A DNA stretch of 64,000 nucleotides from Bacteroidales bacterium (lineage in GTDB: Bacteria; Bacteroidota; Bacteroidia; Bacteroidales; UBA932). This document shows, piece after piece, positions 18,047-26,552 of the stretch. The notes under the pieces were generated by a model. That model saw only the letters and a list, made by a program, of their open reading frames with translations, had not been told where the DNA came from and made no database searches. Location: NCBI GenBank assembly GCA_017962165.1, contig JAGCVW010000019.1, positions 1 to 64,000 on the forward strand, given 5' to 3'. The position numbers and the translations under genes were made by a program. Each line of letters begins with the position of its first letter. The stretch's first letter is position 1.

Positions 18047-20529
18047 AGATTAAATCCCTCGACCGTTACCTGGGGCTGACCTTTGCAGTCGGCCTTTTTT
18101 ATTTCCACGGTAAGCGTACGCGACTCTCCGGGCATCAGATGGATGTAGTTGTCTGACCAGAAGGCCGGCAGGACCCGCTCCCCGCCTGCGTCGCGCACTG
18201 TCGCGTGGAGCATCAGGGCCGGCACTTCGCCGAGATTTTCCAGCAGGTAGCTGATACGCCATGCATCGCCAAGGTCATCGATGGTTCCTCCTGTCGAGAC
18301 AGTCGCGAGCGGCAGCGCGTTCAGGGCCCTGAAGTTGTACTCTTCCCTGCCCTGGACATAGAAGTTGGTGCTGAGCGTCCTGTCGTCTTCCGCAAGTTCG
18401 AGGCGCAGGTAGCACACCTCTCCGAATGAGTCGGGGTACTGCGTATCCATAACCTCAACGGTAGTGTCTTCCTCCGATGAGATGACTGCAGTCTGCAGGC
18501 CGATTTCCCTGCCCTGCATGTCAAGCCACTGGGCTGCGACCTTCAGGACGGGATGCCTGCCGGCGCTTACATTGACAACTTCTACTTTACATGTGAGCGG
18601 GTTGTACTGGACATGGAGGGGCTCGCAGGCTTTCTTGCAGCCAAAGTACGAGGCAGTGGGGTCAAACCAATAATCGTAGGTGCTCCAGACCATGGACGGC
18701 CATGTCGGATGGCTCATCCAGAGCAGCAGTCCCCTGCGCTCACGGCTGCGGCCTTCGAAAATTGCGCGGTAGCCGTCGTAATTGACCCACTGGGCGAGTT
18801 CGCAGAACTGCGCGGCGCTTTCGGGCTGCCCGAACGCACGCTCCACCGCTTCGTTGACCGTGCGGCAGGTCTGGGCCGAGCCGAGCACGAAATCATGGAG
18901 CCCCCAGGCATCGTTCTGCGGCCACAAATGTTCGGCCGACAGCATACGGGTAAGGCTCTCGTAATTGAGGATGTTGGGCATGCCGCGCTCGCTGTGGATG
19001 CGGTCCTGGCCCCAGAGGCCGAAGGTCTCGCTCGGGTATGTGAAATGGTAGGGGCCGTAGCCGCTGACCGGGCCGGTAGCAGAATGGGGTATGTAGACCA
19101 TCCCGGGATGGAGCCGGGCTACCGTTGTGCGAAGGGCCGAATCCAGGGTTGCGGGCGGCATGCCTTCGTTGCGGCCGCAGTAAAGCCCTATCGAAGGGTG
19201 GCGGCGGATGCGGCGCACGAAATCGTCGGCATTGGCCAGGAACATCGCTTCGTCCGCCGGATCCGGGCCGTCGGCGGGATTTGCGAGCCAGAAGTCCTGC
19301 CAGACCATGATGCCGTAGCGGTCGCAGGCATCGAAGAACGCTTCCGCGCCCGTCTGGCCCACCCAGTTGCGGATCATGGTGAAGTTCTGCCCAGCATGGT
19401 AGCGGACCGCGATGTCGTACTCGCGCTGACCGTAGCGCAGGAGCAGCTCGGGGAAGCCCCAGTTGCCGCCCTTGCCCATGAAGCGCCGGCCGTTGACAAA
19501 GAGGGTCAGGCGTCCGTCGTCGGTGTTCCAGGTCATCTGCCGTATGCCGGCCTTGAAGGCGGTCCGGTCGCTGACGTGCTTGCCGTCGTAGGCCACAAGC
19601 GAGACGTCGTAGAGATACTGCTGTCCATAGCCATTAGGCCACCAGAGTTCGGGGTCATGGACATCGACCAGGGCCGAGAGATCGCGCGACTCGCCGGGAG
19701 CCAGGTTCTCCTTGACCGTGAACGAGTAGCCGCCGAACTTACCGGTCAGCACGGCCGTTTTCTTCTTTGAGGAGGCGTTCGTTACTCTCGCGCCCACGGT
19801 CACCTTCGCCCAGGTCGTATCCGGGAGGTTGAGTTCCGCCCGCAGGAAAGGGTCGCTGACCGTAAGGCTGCCGGTCGAGGTAAGGTAGACGTCGCCCCAG
19901 ATGCCGATGTCGCGTCCGGGGACGGTAGGGATCCAGTCCCAGCCTATAGTGGGATGGAAGGTGGGGTTGTCCAGACCGAGCACACCGCCGTTCTGGATGT
20001 GGTGCTGGAGATCGACGGGATGCACCTCGCCGGGGTTCTCATTGGGGATTATCTTCACGGCCAGGGCGTTCTTGCTGCGCACGAGATCGGTGATGTCGAA
20101 TTTTGCGCGGGTGAATGCGCCTTCGATAAGGCCGAGACGCTTGCCGTTGAGCCAGACTTCCGCCTTCCAGTTGATGCCGTCGAAATTGAGCCAGACCTTG
20201 TCGGAAATGAAGCTTGGCGGGACCTTGAAGTCAACCCTGTACCAGAACTCCGAATTGAAGTAAGCCTCAGGGATGAGGTTTATGTTCTCGTCGTAGGTAG
20301 GTTCGGGCACCTCGCCTGCGTCCACGAAGCTGGTCAGGACAGTGCCGGGGACGGTGGCGCGCAGCCAGGTGGTGGCGTCGAAGCCGCGCGAGCTGATCTG
20401 ACGGGGAGCGGCTTCGACCTCCGCGGCCTGCTGTATCTTCCAGTCGTCGCCCTTAAGGTCCATGCGGGCGCCGCGGTCAGGAGACAGGGTTATGAGGTAT
20501 AAAAGAGTAGCGAGTAGGGAGACGGTCAT
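18043..20529 (-). CDS. Glycoside hydrolase family 2 protein (beta-mannosidase or exo-beta-glucosaminidase type)
   Basis: 828-residue GH2 enzyme. The N-terminus MTVSLLATLLYLITLSP looks like a signal peptide, so it is probably periplasmic or outer-membrane bound. Domain order: sugar-binding jelly roll (about 25-215), immunoglobulin-like domain (220-330), TIM barrel (335-620) and C-terminal beta domains. The general acid is in YCGRNEG (Glu455) and the nucleophile is probably in IHSERG (Glu514). The barrel blocks MIRNWVGQTG and GIMVWQDFWLANP are closer to mannosidase and exo-glucosaminidase branches than to beta-galactosidases. It follows pnuC by 3 nt. Substrate is uncertain. Confidence 0.85.
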   Translation of the reverse strand: MTVSLLATLLYLITLSPDRGARMDLKGDDWKIQQAAEVEAAPRQISSRGFDATTWLRATVPGTVLTSFVDAGEVPEPTYDENINLIPEAYFNSEFWYRVDFKVPPSFISDKVWLNFDGINWKAEVWLNGKRLGLIEGAFTRAKFDITDLVRSKNALAVKIIPNENPGEVHPVDLQHHIQNGGVLGLDNPTFHPTIGWDWIPTVPGRDIGIWGDVYLTSTGSLTVSDPFLRAELNLPDTTWAKVTVGARVTNASSKKKTAVLTGKFGGYSFTVKENLAPGESRDLSALVDVHDPELWWPNGYGQQYLYDVSLVAYDGKHVSDRTAFKAGIRQMTWNTDDGRLTLFVNGRRFMGKGGNWGFPELLLRYGQREYDIAVRYHAGQNFTMIRNWVGQTGAEAFFDACDRYGIMVWQDFWLANPADGPDPADEAMFLANADDFVRRIRRHPSIGLYCGRNEGMPPATLDSALRTTVARLHPGMVYIPHSATGPVSGYGPYHFTYPSETFGLWGQDRIHSERGMPNILNYESLTRMLSAEHLWPQNDAWGLHDFVLGSAQTCRTVNEAVERAFGQPESAAQFCELAQWVNYDGYRAIFEGRSRERRGLLLWMSHPTWPSMVWSTYDYWFDPTASYFGCKKACEPLHVQYNPLTCKVEVVNVSAGRHPVLKVAAQWLDMQGREIGLQTAVISSEEDTTVEVMDTQYPDSFGEVCYLRLELAEDDRTLSTNFYVQGREEYNFRALNALPLATVSTGGTIDDLGDAWRISYLLENLGEVPALMLHATVRDAGGERVLPAFWSDNYIHLMPGESRTLTVEIKKADCKGQPQVTVEGFNL

Positions 20530-20532
20530 CGT

Positions 20533-21102
20533 TTAGACGTATTTGCCGAGCTTGCGCCAGTGCAGGAATCCGTTGACCGCCGCGAGGACATAAACCGCGT
20601 ACAGTCCGGCCATCCAGTACAAGCCCTGGGTGAGACAAAGTATGAGGGTAAGCGTATCTGCGATCATCCAGATAAGCCAGTTTTCGATATATGAGTTGGC
20701 GAGCCACCAGCAGCCGACCACGCCGAGTATCCCGATTATTCCGTCCATCACCGGAGCGGGGTCGCCCAGGGCGCGCAGGGCCTGGATGAGGGCGAAGCCG
20801 CCGATAAGGGTGACGAGGATGCTGATAATCAAAACGAGCTTTGTCGGCGCATTAAGGTGAAGTTCCCCGTCGTCTACTTTTCTGGAGTCCCTGAGCCAGG
20901 CGTAGATTCCCCAAAAAGCCATCAGGATATAGTAGACGTTGAGCCCGAAATTGGCCCAGAGGCGTCCGGCGTAGAACGTAACCGCCGCCGCCGCGCAGCA
21001 CAGGATATCCACCGGCCACATCCAGTTGCTCTGCCTGATCTGGAGCCAGACATAAAGCAACCCGAAGACGAGGGTGAATATTTCCAGGAACTGGAGGAAC
21101 AT
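20533..21102 (-). CDS. pnuC: Nicotinamide riboside transporter PnuC family protein
   Basis: 189-residue inner-membrane protein with about seven helices. The family pattern is visible in YVWLQIRQSNWMWPVDILC near the N-terminus and YIENWLIWMIADTLTLILC near residue 135-155. PnuC proteins take up nicotinamide riboside by facilitated diffusion for NAD synthesis; in Bacteroidota close relatives can carry thiamine, but no TPP riboswitch or thiamine gene is next to it. The leader is only 4 nt after its -7 box, which leaves no room for a riboswitch. It is followed at 3 nt by the GH2 gene. Confidence 0.88.
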   Translation of the reverse strand: MFLQFLEIFTLVFGLLYVWLQIRQSNWMWPVDILCCAAAAVTFYAGRLWANFGLNVYYILMAFWGIYAWLRDSRKVDDGELHLNAPTKLVLIISILVTLIGGFALIQALRALGDPAPVMDGIIGILGVVGCWWLANSYIENWLIWMIADTLTLILCLTQGLYWMAGLYAVYVLAAVNGFLHWRKLGKYV

Positions 21103-21106
21103 ATCA

Positions 21107-21124
21107 CAAATATAGTTATCTTTA
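21107..21124. promoter_or_regulatory. Divergent promoter region between pnuC and recR
   Basis: On the minus strand TATATTTG (21107-21114) is an exact -7 box 4 nt before the pnuC ATG. On the plus strand TATCTTTA (21117-21124) matches 7 of 8 positions and lies 10 nt before the recR ATG. The two boxes are back to back. Confidence 0.5.
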
Positions 21125-21134
21125 CGTATTGTTT

Positions 21135-21752
21135 ATGGCCGCCATCGAAAAATACCCGTCACAAGTGCTTCAGGATTCCGTTGAAGCTATCAGTTCGCTG
21201 CCCGGAGTCGGTTCCAGGAGCGCGCTGAGGCTCGCCCTGAGCCTGCTGGGACGGCCGGCGGAAGAGATCAGCCAGTTTGCCGGCGCTCTCGGCAGGCTCG
21301 CCACTGACGTGCATTACTGCCGCCGCTGCATGATGATTTGCGACGGCGAGCTCTGCCCTGTCTGCGCCGACTCCCGCAGGGACCAGTCTACAGTTTGCGT
21401 TGTGGCTTCGGTCAGGGACGTACTCAGCATCGAGGCTACGGGCCAGTATTCAGGAGTATACCACGTCCTTGGAGGCATCATCTCCCCCATCGACGGGGTC
21501 GGACCTTCTGATCTGAAGATAGCCGAACTGCGCGAAAGGGTTTCGGCAGGAGGTATCTCCGAAGTGATTCTGGCCCTCAGCGGCGATGTCGAGGGAGAGA
21601 CTACTTCCTTCTATTTGTACCGCCAGCTCGCGCCCCTTGGAGTAAAGATTACGACCCTCGCAAGAGGCCTCGGATTCGGCGACGACCTGGAGTACGCAGA
21701 CGCCCTCACCCTCGGCCGCTCAATCACTGCCCGCCAGCCGTTCAAGCCGTAG
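21135..21752 (+). CDS. recR: Recombination mediator protein RecR
   Basis: 205-residue DNA repair protein of the RecFOR pathway. It has the helix-hairpin-helix LPGVGSRSALRLALSLL near residues 20-36, a four-cysteine zinc finger (YCRRCMMICDGELCPVC), a Toprim domain beginning VCVVASVRDVLSIE, and the C-terminal block ITTLARGLGFGDDLEYADA. The ATG at 21135 is preferred over a TTG two codons earlier. A hairpin terminator follows within 5 nt. Confidence 0.95.
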   Translation: MAAIEKYPSQVLQDSVEAISSLPGVGSRSALRLALSLLGRPAEEISQFAGALGRLATDVHYCRRCMMICDGELCPVCADSRRDQSTVCVVASVRDVLSIEATGQYSGVYHVLGGIISPIDGVGPSDLKIAELRERVSAGGISEVILALSGDVEGETTSFYLYRQLAPLGVKITTLARGLGFGDDLEYADALTLGRSITARQPFKP

Positions 21753-21756
21753 GCTT

Positions 21757-21776
21757 CGAAAAAGTATTCTTTTTCG
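21757..21776. terminator. Short hairpin after recR
   Basis: CGAAAAAG (21757-21764) and CTTTTTCG (21769-21776) form a perfect 8 bp stem round TATT. It lies 4 nt after the recR stop and probably ends its transcript, although the T-run is inside the stem. Confidence 0.5.
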
Positions 21777-21786
21777 TCGCGGGTGT

Positions 21787-21817
21787 ATTGTCTTTTTGGA
21801 AAAAATACCTACTTTTG
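21787..21817 (+). promoter_or_regulatory. Promoter and leader of corA
   Basis: TACTTTTG (21810-21817) is an exact -7 box; ATTG at 21787-21790 sits at the right distance (19 bp) for a 3 of 4 -33 box. The leader to the ATG is about 78 nt and can form a GCCGG/CCGGC hairpin near 21822-21846. It does not look like the known Mg2+ riboswitch (M-box). Confidence 0.45.
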
Positions 21818-21901
21818 CCGCGCCGGACTTCTCCGTGTAGCCCGGCTAACCCGTAAGTATAACCCCTTCCGACAAAATGCCGGGAAAAAGCAGGAAGGCA
21901 A

Positions 21902-22849
21902 ATGATCAGAATTTTCTACAGACAAGGTAAGGATATACTCCTTACGCAGTCCCAAACGGAGTTTGCGACTATCAGCAAAGAAAACGTCCTCTGGATAGAT
22001 CTTCAAGACCCTAGCGGCGAAGAAAAAAGAGCGGCGGAAGATTTCCTCGGAACCAGGATCCAGAACCGCGGACAGGCGGAAGAGATCGAGACTTCGTCCC
22101 GTTTCTACGAGACGGAAGGCTTCATCTTTGCCAACACCAACTTCCTCTCCCCTACCGGAGACGAGATGTCGATGGATCCGGTTTCCTTCATCCTAACCAA
22201 ACATACTCTCACGACCCTTCGTGAGATTCCCATCCGCAGTTTTGATCTGCTCCGCAACAAGATCCAGGCGCGCCCTGACCTTTATGCAGACGGATTCAAC
22301 ATATTCGTGGAAATCATCGACAAGAGGGTCGACCTCGACGCCGACATAGTCGAGCTCGTCTCTCAGGACACCAGCCAGTTCAGCAAGCGCATCAACCAGC
22401 AGGAAGACATCAACGAGGAATTCCTCCTGGACATCAACCAGCTGCAGGAAAACGCAATGCTCATCCGCGAGAACGTGGTGGACAAGCAGAGGATACTGGG
22501 CAACGTCCTGAAGAGCGACCTTTTCCCTGATTCCCTGGACAAGAAGTTCGGGGTCATCCTCCAGGATATCGCTTCTCTGATCAACCACATCAACTTCTCC
22601 TTCGAGCGTCTGGAGTACCTGCAGGATACCGTGGTCGGTATGATCAACCTCGAGCAGAACCGCATCATGAAGACCTTCACCCTCATCTCGCTGCTGCTCA
22701 TGCCTGCTACCTTGATCGCCAGCTTCTACGGAATGAACGTGAAACTGCCCTTCGACGGCTTCCGCTGGATGTGGCTCGTGATTCTCGCCGTGATGGCAAT
22801 TCTTGTGACAGCCCTCGTCTGGGTGTTCCGCCGCAAGAAATTCATGTAG
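21902..22849 (+). CDS. corA: CorA-family magnesium/divalent metal channel
   Basis: 315-residue inner-membrane channel for Mg2+ (and sometimes Co2+ or Zn2+). A long cytoplasmic N-terminal domain rich in charged helices is followed by two C-terminal helices, about 252-275 and 287-307, separated by the selectivity signature YGMN in ASFYGMNVKLPFDG. The C-terminus RRKKFM is basic, as usual. Single gene with its own promoter and a strong terminator downstream. Confidence 0.93.
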   Translation: MIRIFYRQGKDILLTQSQTEFATISKENVLWIDLQDPSGEEKRAAEDFLGTRIQNRGQAEEIETSSRFYETEGFIFANTNFLSPTGDEMSMDPVSFILTKHTLTTLREIPIRSFDLLRNKIQARPDLYADGFNIFVEIIDKRVDLDADIVELVSQDTSQFSKRINQQEDINEEFLLDINQLQENAMLIRENVVDKQRILGNVLKSDLFPDSLDKKFGVILQDIASLINHINFSFERLEYLQDTVVGMINLEQNRIMKTFTLISLLLMPATLIASFYGMNVKLPFDGFRWMWLVILAVMAILVTALVWVFRRKKFM

Positions 22850-22860
22850 GACAAGACTTG

Positions 22861-22911
22861 AAAAAAGTTGAGGCAGCTCTGCGGGATTATCCGCGGAGCT
22901 GCCTCACTTTT
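22861..22911. terminator. Bidirectional terminator between corA and the EF-hand gene
   Basis: A 15 bp stem (22870-22884 with 22891-22905, one G-U pair) encloses the loop GATTAT. A T-run follows on both strands: TTTT at 22908-22911 for corA, and six T on the minus strand (22866-22861) for the convergent gene. Confidence 0.85.
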
Positions 22912-22924
22912 ACGGGACTCGCTG

Positions 22925-25132
22925 CTATTCGGTAGCGGGAGCCTCGTCGGGGGCTTCAGCTTCTGCCGGGGCCTCTGCCGGAGCTTCGACCTGCTCTGTC
23001 TTAGGCTTGCGCTCGATTCCCATCCACTTCAGGTTGTTGGTGAAGTAGAGGCCTGCGAACGCACCGCCAAGAAGGAGAAGGATAATGATGATAGCCGGCC
23101 AAGGGCTCTTCTTGGGCGCATACGGATCGTCCTTCGCGGCAAGTTTGGGATACTTGGCGAGCGAGGTGAGGGTGGCGCCGAAGACAATGTTGACGATGAT
23201 CTTGCTGTTGATGGCCCAGCCGTTGGCGTTGAGCACGGGACCGAGGTTGCGTTTGCGCAGCTTCAGCCATGCGATGAACATCGAAGGACCGGAGATCACG
23301 AGAATCAGCACCAGGATGGCGATAAGCGGAGTGTACCAGTGGGCGAACAGCGCTGCGAGAGCCGAGAGCACGAAGCCGAGGGCCAAGCCGATAGCGGCGA
23401 AGATTCCGGCGAACTTGGCGATGTCGAACTTGTTCTCGACCGGGGCGGCCTTGGCGGCTTCCTTGTCGGCCGGAAGGGTCGCGGTATTAGCCTTGGAGGT
23501 AAGATCTCCTGTAACCTTGGCGTCCTTCTCGGCCGCGCTCTTGTTGATCCTGTCGGAGATGGTGCGGGCGAGCTTCTTGTACGGCGACCAGAAGGCCTGG
23601 CGTACGCTAACCGGGTTGTCGACGATTTTGGTAACCACTGCATCATAGTCGAGGCCGTTCCTGTCATAGAACACGGCGTTCTGGCCTACGCGCAGGGCGT
23701 CGACGTCGCCGTCGGTAAGGACTGCCGCGATAAGGGCGGTCTTTCCGGTCGACTTCGAGACGCAGTTGCAGTAGAGGATGTACATGCCGCTCTGGGCTGC
23801 CATGTCGGCCTGCTTGCCCATGTCGGCTACGTTGATACAGAGATCGAGGCACCTCTGGTCGATATAGAGCTTACCGGCCTGGAACACTGCAAGTTCGGTG
23901 CTGCTGTAGAAAGCGCCCATGATCACGTAGTTGTTCAGGAACTCGAAGAAGTAGCGGTAGAGATGCATCAGCTTGTCCACTTCGTCGATGGCGTTGGCCT
24001 GCTCGGTAAGGGCGAGGTCCTGCTCGATGAGGGCGAGGACGGCCTCCTTCTTGTCTGCCTTGAGAAGTTCCTTCGCTTTCTCAAGTCCGAGAGACTCTAC
24101 GGCTGCGCCGGCCTTGCTGCCTGCCCATGCCTTGAAGCCGCCGAACTTATCGACGATAGCGCCCCACTGCTCCTCGGTCATGCCCTTCTTTCCCTTGAGT
24201 TCCTTGTCGAGAACCAAAGCCTTGAGGTTGTCGAACGCACCCTTCCATGCCGGGTTGATGCCGTCGAAGTTGAGGACGCACTCGGCGTTCGGGCGTGCGA
24301 GAGGATATTCGGCGATCTGGCCCAGCTCGGCGGTCATGTCGCCGGCGCTGATGGCCTGGATCTTCGCGATGTCCACATCTACGGCACCTGCTGCATCGGC
24401 GTTGAAAGCGACGAGCTTGCAGCGGAGGAAGTAGTCTGCAATCTTGGCGTTAACGGCCTCGACTGCCGCGAGGGCGGCCTCGGTGTCGTCGCCGAACGGG
24501 AGGATATCCTTGGTCTTCGCTTCAGCCCATGCGACATATGCGGTAAGTGCATCGTAGAAGGCAGTGATCAGCTCTGCGTCCACACCGGCCGCGCCGCTGC
24601 GGTCGGTCTTGCTGCCCACCAGGGCGACTGTCTGGTTGATGGCTTCCTTGACGGCTTCGTCGTCTGTACTGTCGGGGGTGACGATACCGTCGCCGTTGAA
24701 CTTGGTTCCGGAGAAGATTGCGACGCTGTCGGAAGACTCGCCGAGGGTGATTCCCTCAGCATCCGCCTTACCGAGATTTGCGAGAATCTGCTTCGCGGAA
24801 TTGTAGAGACGGGCGCCAGCCTCGTTTTCCTGGTTGAGCTCTGCCAGGGGAAGAGTATCGGAACCCTTGAGGATAAGGTCCTTATCCTTAAGAACGGATG
24901 TGATCCACTCCGCCGCAGCCACCACTTCGTACACCCTGATCTTGCCGTCTTTGTCCGTGTCCAGCAGGGTTAGGGTTTTTTTGTCGAATTCGAGGCCGTC
25001 GACGGGACAGCTGAGGACGGTCCAGAGTTTCTGGTCAAGTTCGCCGAGGTGAGCGATATCTTCTCCGGAAGAAATCTTTACTCGGGTAACACCGCCGAGA
25101 GAGCAAAAGCTCCAGGGATACTTTTTGTCCAT
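22925..25132 (-). CDS. Large membrane-anchored EF-hand protein of unknown function
   Basis: 735 residues, no recognised enzyme domain. A perfect EF-hand loop lies at residues 58-69: Asp58, Asp60, Asp62, Gly63, Ile65 and Glu69. A weaker Ca-binding-like FNGDGIVTPDS follows near residue 145. About 500 mostly helical residues come next, then two adjacent transmembrane helices (about 574-599 and 601-623), the block KRNLGPVLNANGWAINSK, a third helix (about 678-700) and an acidic tail of EAPAEAPA units. There is no N-terminal signal peptide, so topology is unclear. The block NLGPVLNANGWAIN seems conserved in Bacteroidota proteins I have seen, but I know no function. It is divergent from a DUF389 gene. 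Confidence 0.7.
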   Translation of the reverse strand: MDKKYPWSFCSLGGVTRVKISSGEDIAHLGELDQKLWTVLSCPVDGLEFDKKTLTLLDTDKDGKIRVYEVVAAAEWITSVLKDKDLILKGSDTLPLAELNQENEAGARLYNSAKQILANLGKADAEGITLGESSDSVAIFSGTKFNGDGIVTPDSTDDEAVKEAINQTVALVGSKTDRSGAAGVDAELITAFYDALTAYVAWAEAKTKDILPFGDDTEAALAAVEAVNAKIADYFLRCKLVAFNADAAGAVDVDIAKIQAISAGDMTAELGQIAEYPLARPNAECVLNFDGINPAWKGAFDNLKALVLDKELKGKKGMTEEQWGAIVDKFGGFKAWAGSKAGAAVESLGLEKAKELLKADKKEAVLALIEQDLALTEQANAIDEVDKLMHLYRYFFEFLNNYVIMGAFYSSTELAVFQAGKLYIDQRCLDLCINVADMGKQADMAAQSGMYILYCNCVSKSTGKTALIAAVLTDGDVDALRVGQNAVFYDRNGLDYDAVVTKIVDNPVSVRQAFWSPYKKLARTISDRINKSAAEKDAKVTGDLTSKANTATLPADKEAAKAAPVENKFDIAKFAGIFAAIGLALGFVLSALAALFAHWYTPLIAILVLILVISGPSMFIAWLKLRKRNLGPVLNANGWAINSKIIVNIVFGATLTSLAKYPKLAAKDDPYAPKKSPWPAIIIILLLLGGAFAGLYFTNNLKWMGIERKPKTEQVEAPAEAPAEAEAPDEAPATE

Positions 25133-25182
25133 TGATTTAGGGTTTTATATTAGTTTTATCTGCTATCAGGGCTCTATTCTCT

Positions 25183-25210
25183 CAAAGATAGAAATAATTC
25201 TTTATCTTTG
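25183..25210. promoter_or_regulatory. Divergent promoter pair for the EF-hand and DUF389 genes
   Basis: TATCTTTG occurs on both strands as an inverted pair: 25183-25190 on the minus strand, 51 nt before the EF-hand gene ATG, and 25203-25210 on the plus strand, 7 nt before the DUF389 ATG. The same inverted arrangement, with a shorter spacer, serves uvrB and apt. Confidence 0.55.
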
Positions 25211-25217
25211 TCCCAAT

Positions 25218-26552
25218 ATGGAAACAAATATCTGGGGTAAAATAGCAACTTTCGTCAATGTCCATGGCGAGACCGACATCCAGGCCGCCAATGTAAGCAT
25301 ACGTAAGAACATCCACTTCCGCGGGATGACGGTCTTCATCCTCGCCTGCGCCATCATCATCGCGAGCGTCGGACTCAACCTCAACTCGATTCCGGTAATC
25401 ATCGGCGCGATGCTTATTTCCCCGGTCATGGGCCCGATACTAGGCTTCGGCCTCGGTCTCGCGACTAACGACACTACCCTAGTTAAGGACGCCCTCAAGA
25501 ATTTCCTGATCATGGTCGGGATCAGCATCGTAGCTTCGGCCGTTTACTTCCTGCTCTCTCCCCTGTCGCCCAGCCAGAAAACCGAGCTGCTCGCCAGGAC
25601 CAACCCTACCATCTACGACGTCCTGATTGCCCTCTTCGGCGGTGCCGCCGGCATGTTCGCGACCGCGCGCAAGGAAGGAGGCAGTACCGTAATCCCGGGC
25701 GTTGCGATCGCAACCGCGCTGATGCCCCCGCTCTGCACCATCGGCTATGGCCTGTCGCACCTCGACCCCAAGTTCATCTTCGGCGCGCTCTACCTGTTTA
25801 TAATCAACAGCATATTCATCGCCCTCGCCACCTTCCTGGTAGCGAAATACCTCCGCTTCCCGTCGGTCTACGACGAAGATGAGAAGCGTCGCCGCCGCGC
25901 CCGCAGAATAGTGGGCGTGATTATGCTCATTATCATCGTCCCTAGTATCATCTCCGCCGTACAGATAGTCCGTGAGACCAATTTCGAGCGCAATGTGGAG
26001 ACCCTGGTCGAAAAGAACAAGACCGTTGGCCGCAGCTATATCTTCAATTATACTATTGAGAAGCAGGGTCGCGGCCACGCCGTTCAGTTATTCGTTGCGG
26101 GCGAAGTCCTGCCGGACTCTGAGAAAGAAAGCATTTACCAGGATGCAGAAGAACTCGGAATCAAGCGCAACCAGATCAGCTTCCACGAAGACGCGGCCAT
26201 CCGTGCCGGAGTCGACGGCGAACTCCTAAAGAACTTCTACGAAGACAATAGTAAGAGGATACAGGAACTGGATGCTACCGTAAAGGAACTAAACGCCGAA
26301 CTTGACGCCTATAAAGCAAAAGAACTTCCGGCAGACATACTAGCGGCGGAAATCACCTCACAGTACGACGGCATCACCGGAGTTACCGTTTCCCGTGGCG
26401 AAGCGGTAGATCCTGTCAGTGGTACTTCTACAGATCAGATAATTGTTCTCCTTACTGTCACCGAACCGCTCTCCAAAGCGACGATCGAAAAAATGACGAA
26501 CTGGCTCCGAGTCCGCCTCGAAACCGAAAACGTCGTTATTCTTCAGAATTAA
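25218..26552 (+). CDS. DUF389 family membrane protein
   Basis: 444-residue protein. After a short cytoplasmic N-terminus it has about six hydrophobic helices between residues 35 and 240, with the DUF389 pattern GLNLNSIPVIIGAMLISPVMGPILG followed by a helix pair and GVAIATALMPPLCTIGYGL. The C-terminal half (about 255-444) is soluble with a coiled-coil stretch (KRIQELDATVKELNAELD). The function of the family is unknown; a membrane transport or stress role has been proposed. The ATG at 25218 follows the -7 box and is preferred over one at 25125, which would run through the promoter. Confidence 0.85.
   Translation: METNIWGKIATFVNVHGETDIQAANVSIRKNIHFRGMTVFILACAIIIASVGLNLNSIPVIIGAMLISPVMGPILGFGLGLATNDTTLVKDALKNFLIMVGISIVASAVYFLLSPLSPSQKTELLARTNPTIYDVLIALFGGAAGMFATARKEGGSTVIPGVAIATALMPPLCTIGYGLSHLDPKFIFGALYLFIINSIFIALATFLVAKYLRFPSVYDEDEKRRRRARRIVGVIMLIIIVPSIISAVQIVRETNFERNVETLVEKNKTVGRSYIFNYTIEKQGRGHAVQLFVAGEVLPDSEKESIYQDAEELGIKRNQISFHEDAAIRAGVDGELLKNFYEDNSKRIQELDATVKELNAELDAYKAKELPADILAAEITSQYDGITGVTVSRGEAVDPVSGTSTDQIIVLLTVTEPLSKATIEKMTNWLRVRLETENVVILQN

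Noticed and set aside
21818..21901. Magnesium riboswitch (M-box) in the corA leader
   Set aside because: The leader is too short, about 80 nt, and the conserved M-box core is not seen.
22868..24973. 701-residue frame antisense to the EF-hand gene
   Set aside because: The opposite strand has an EF-hand, membrane helices and promoter; this frame begins inside the terminator and has no domain.
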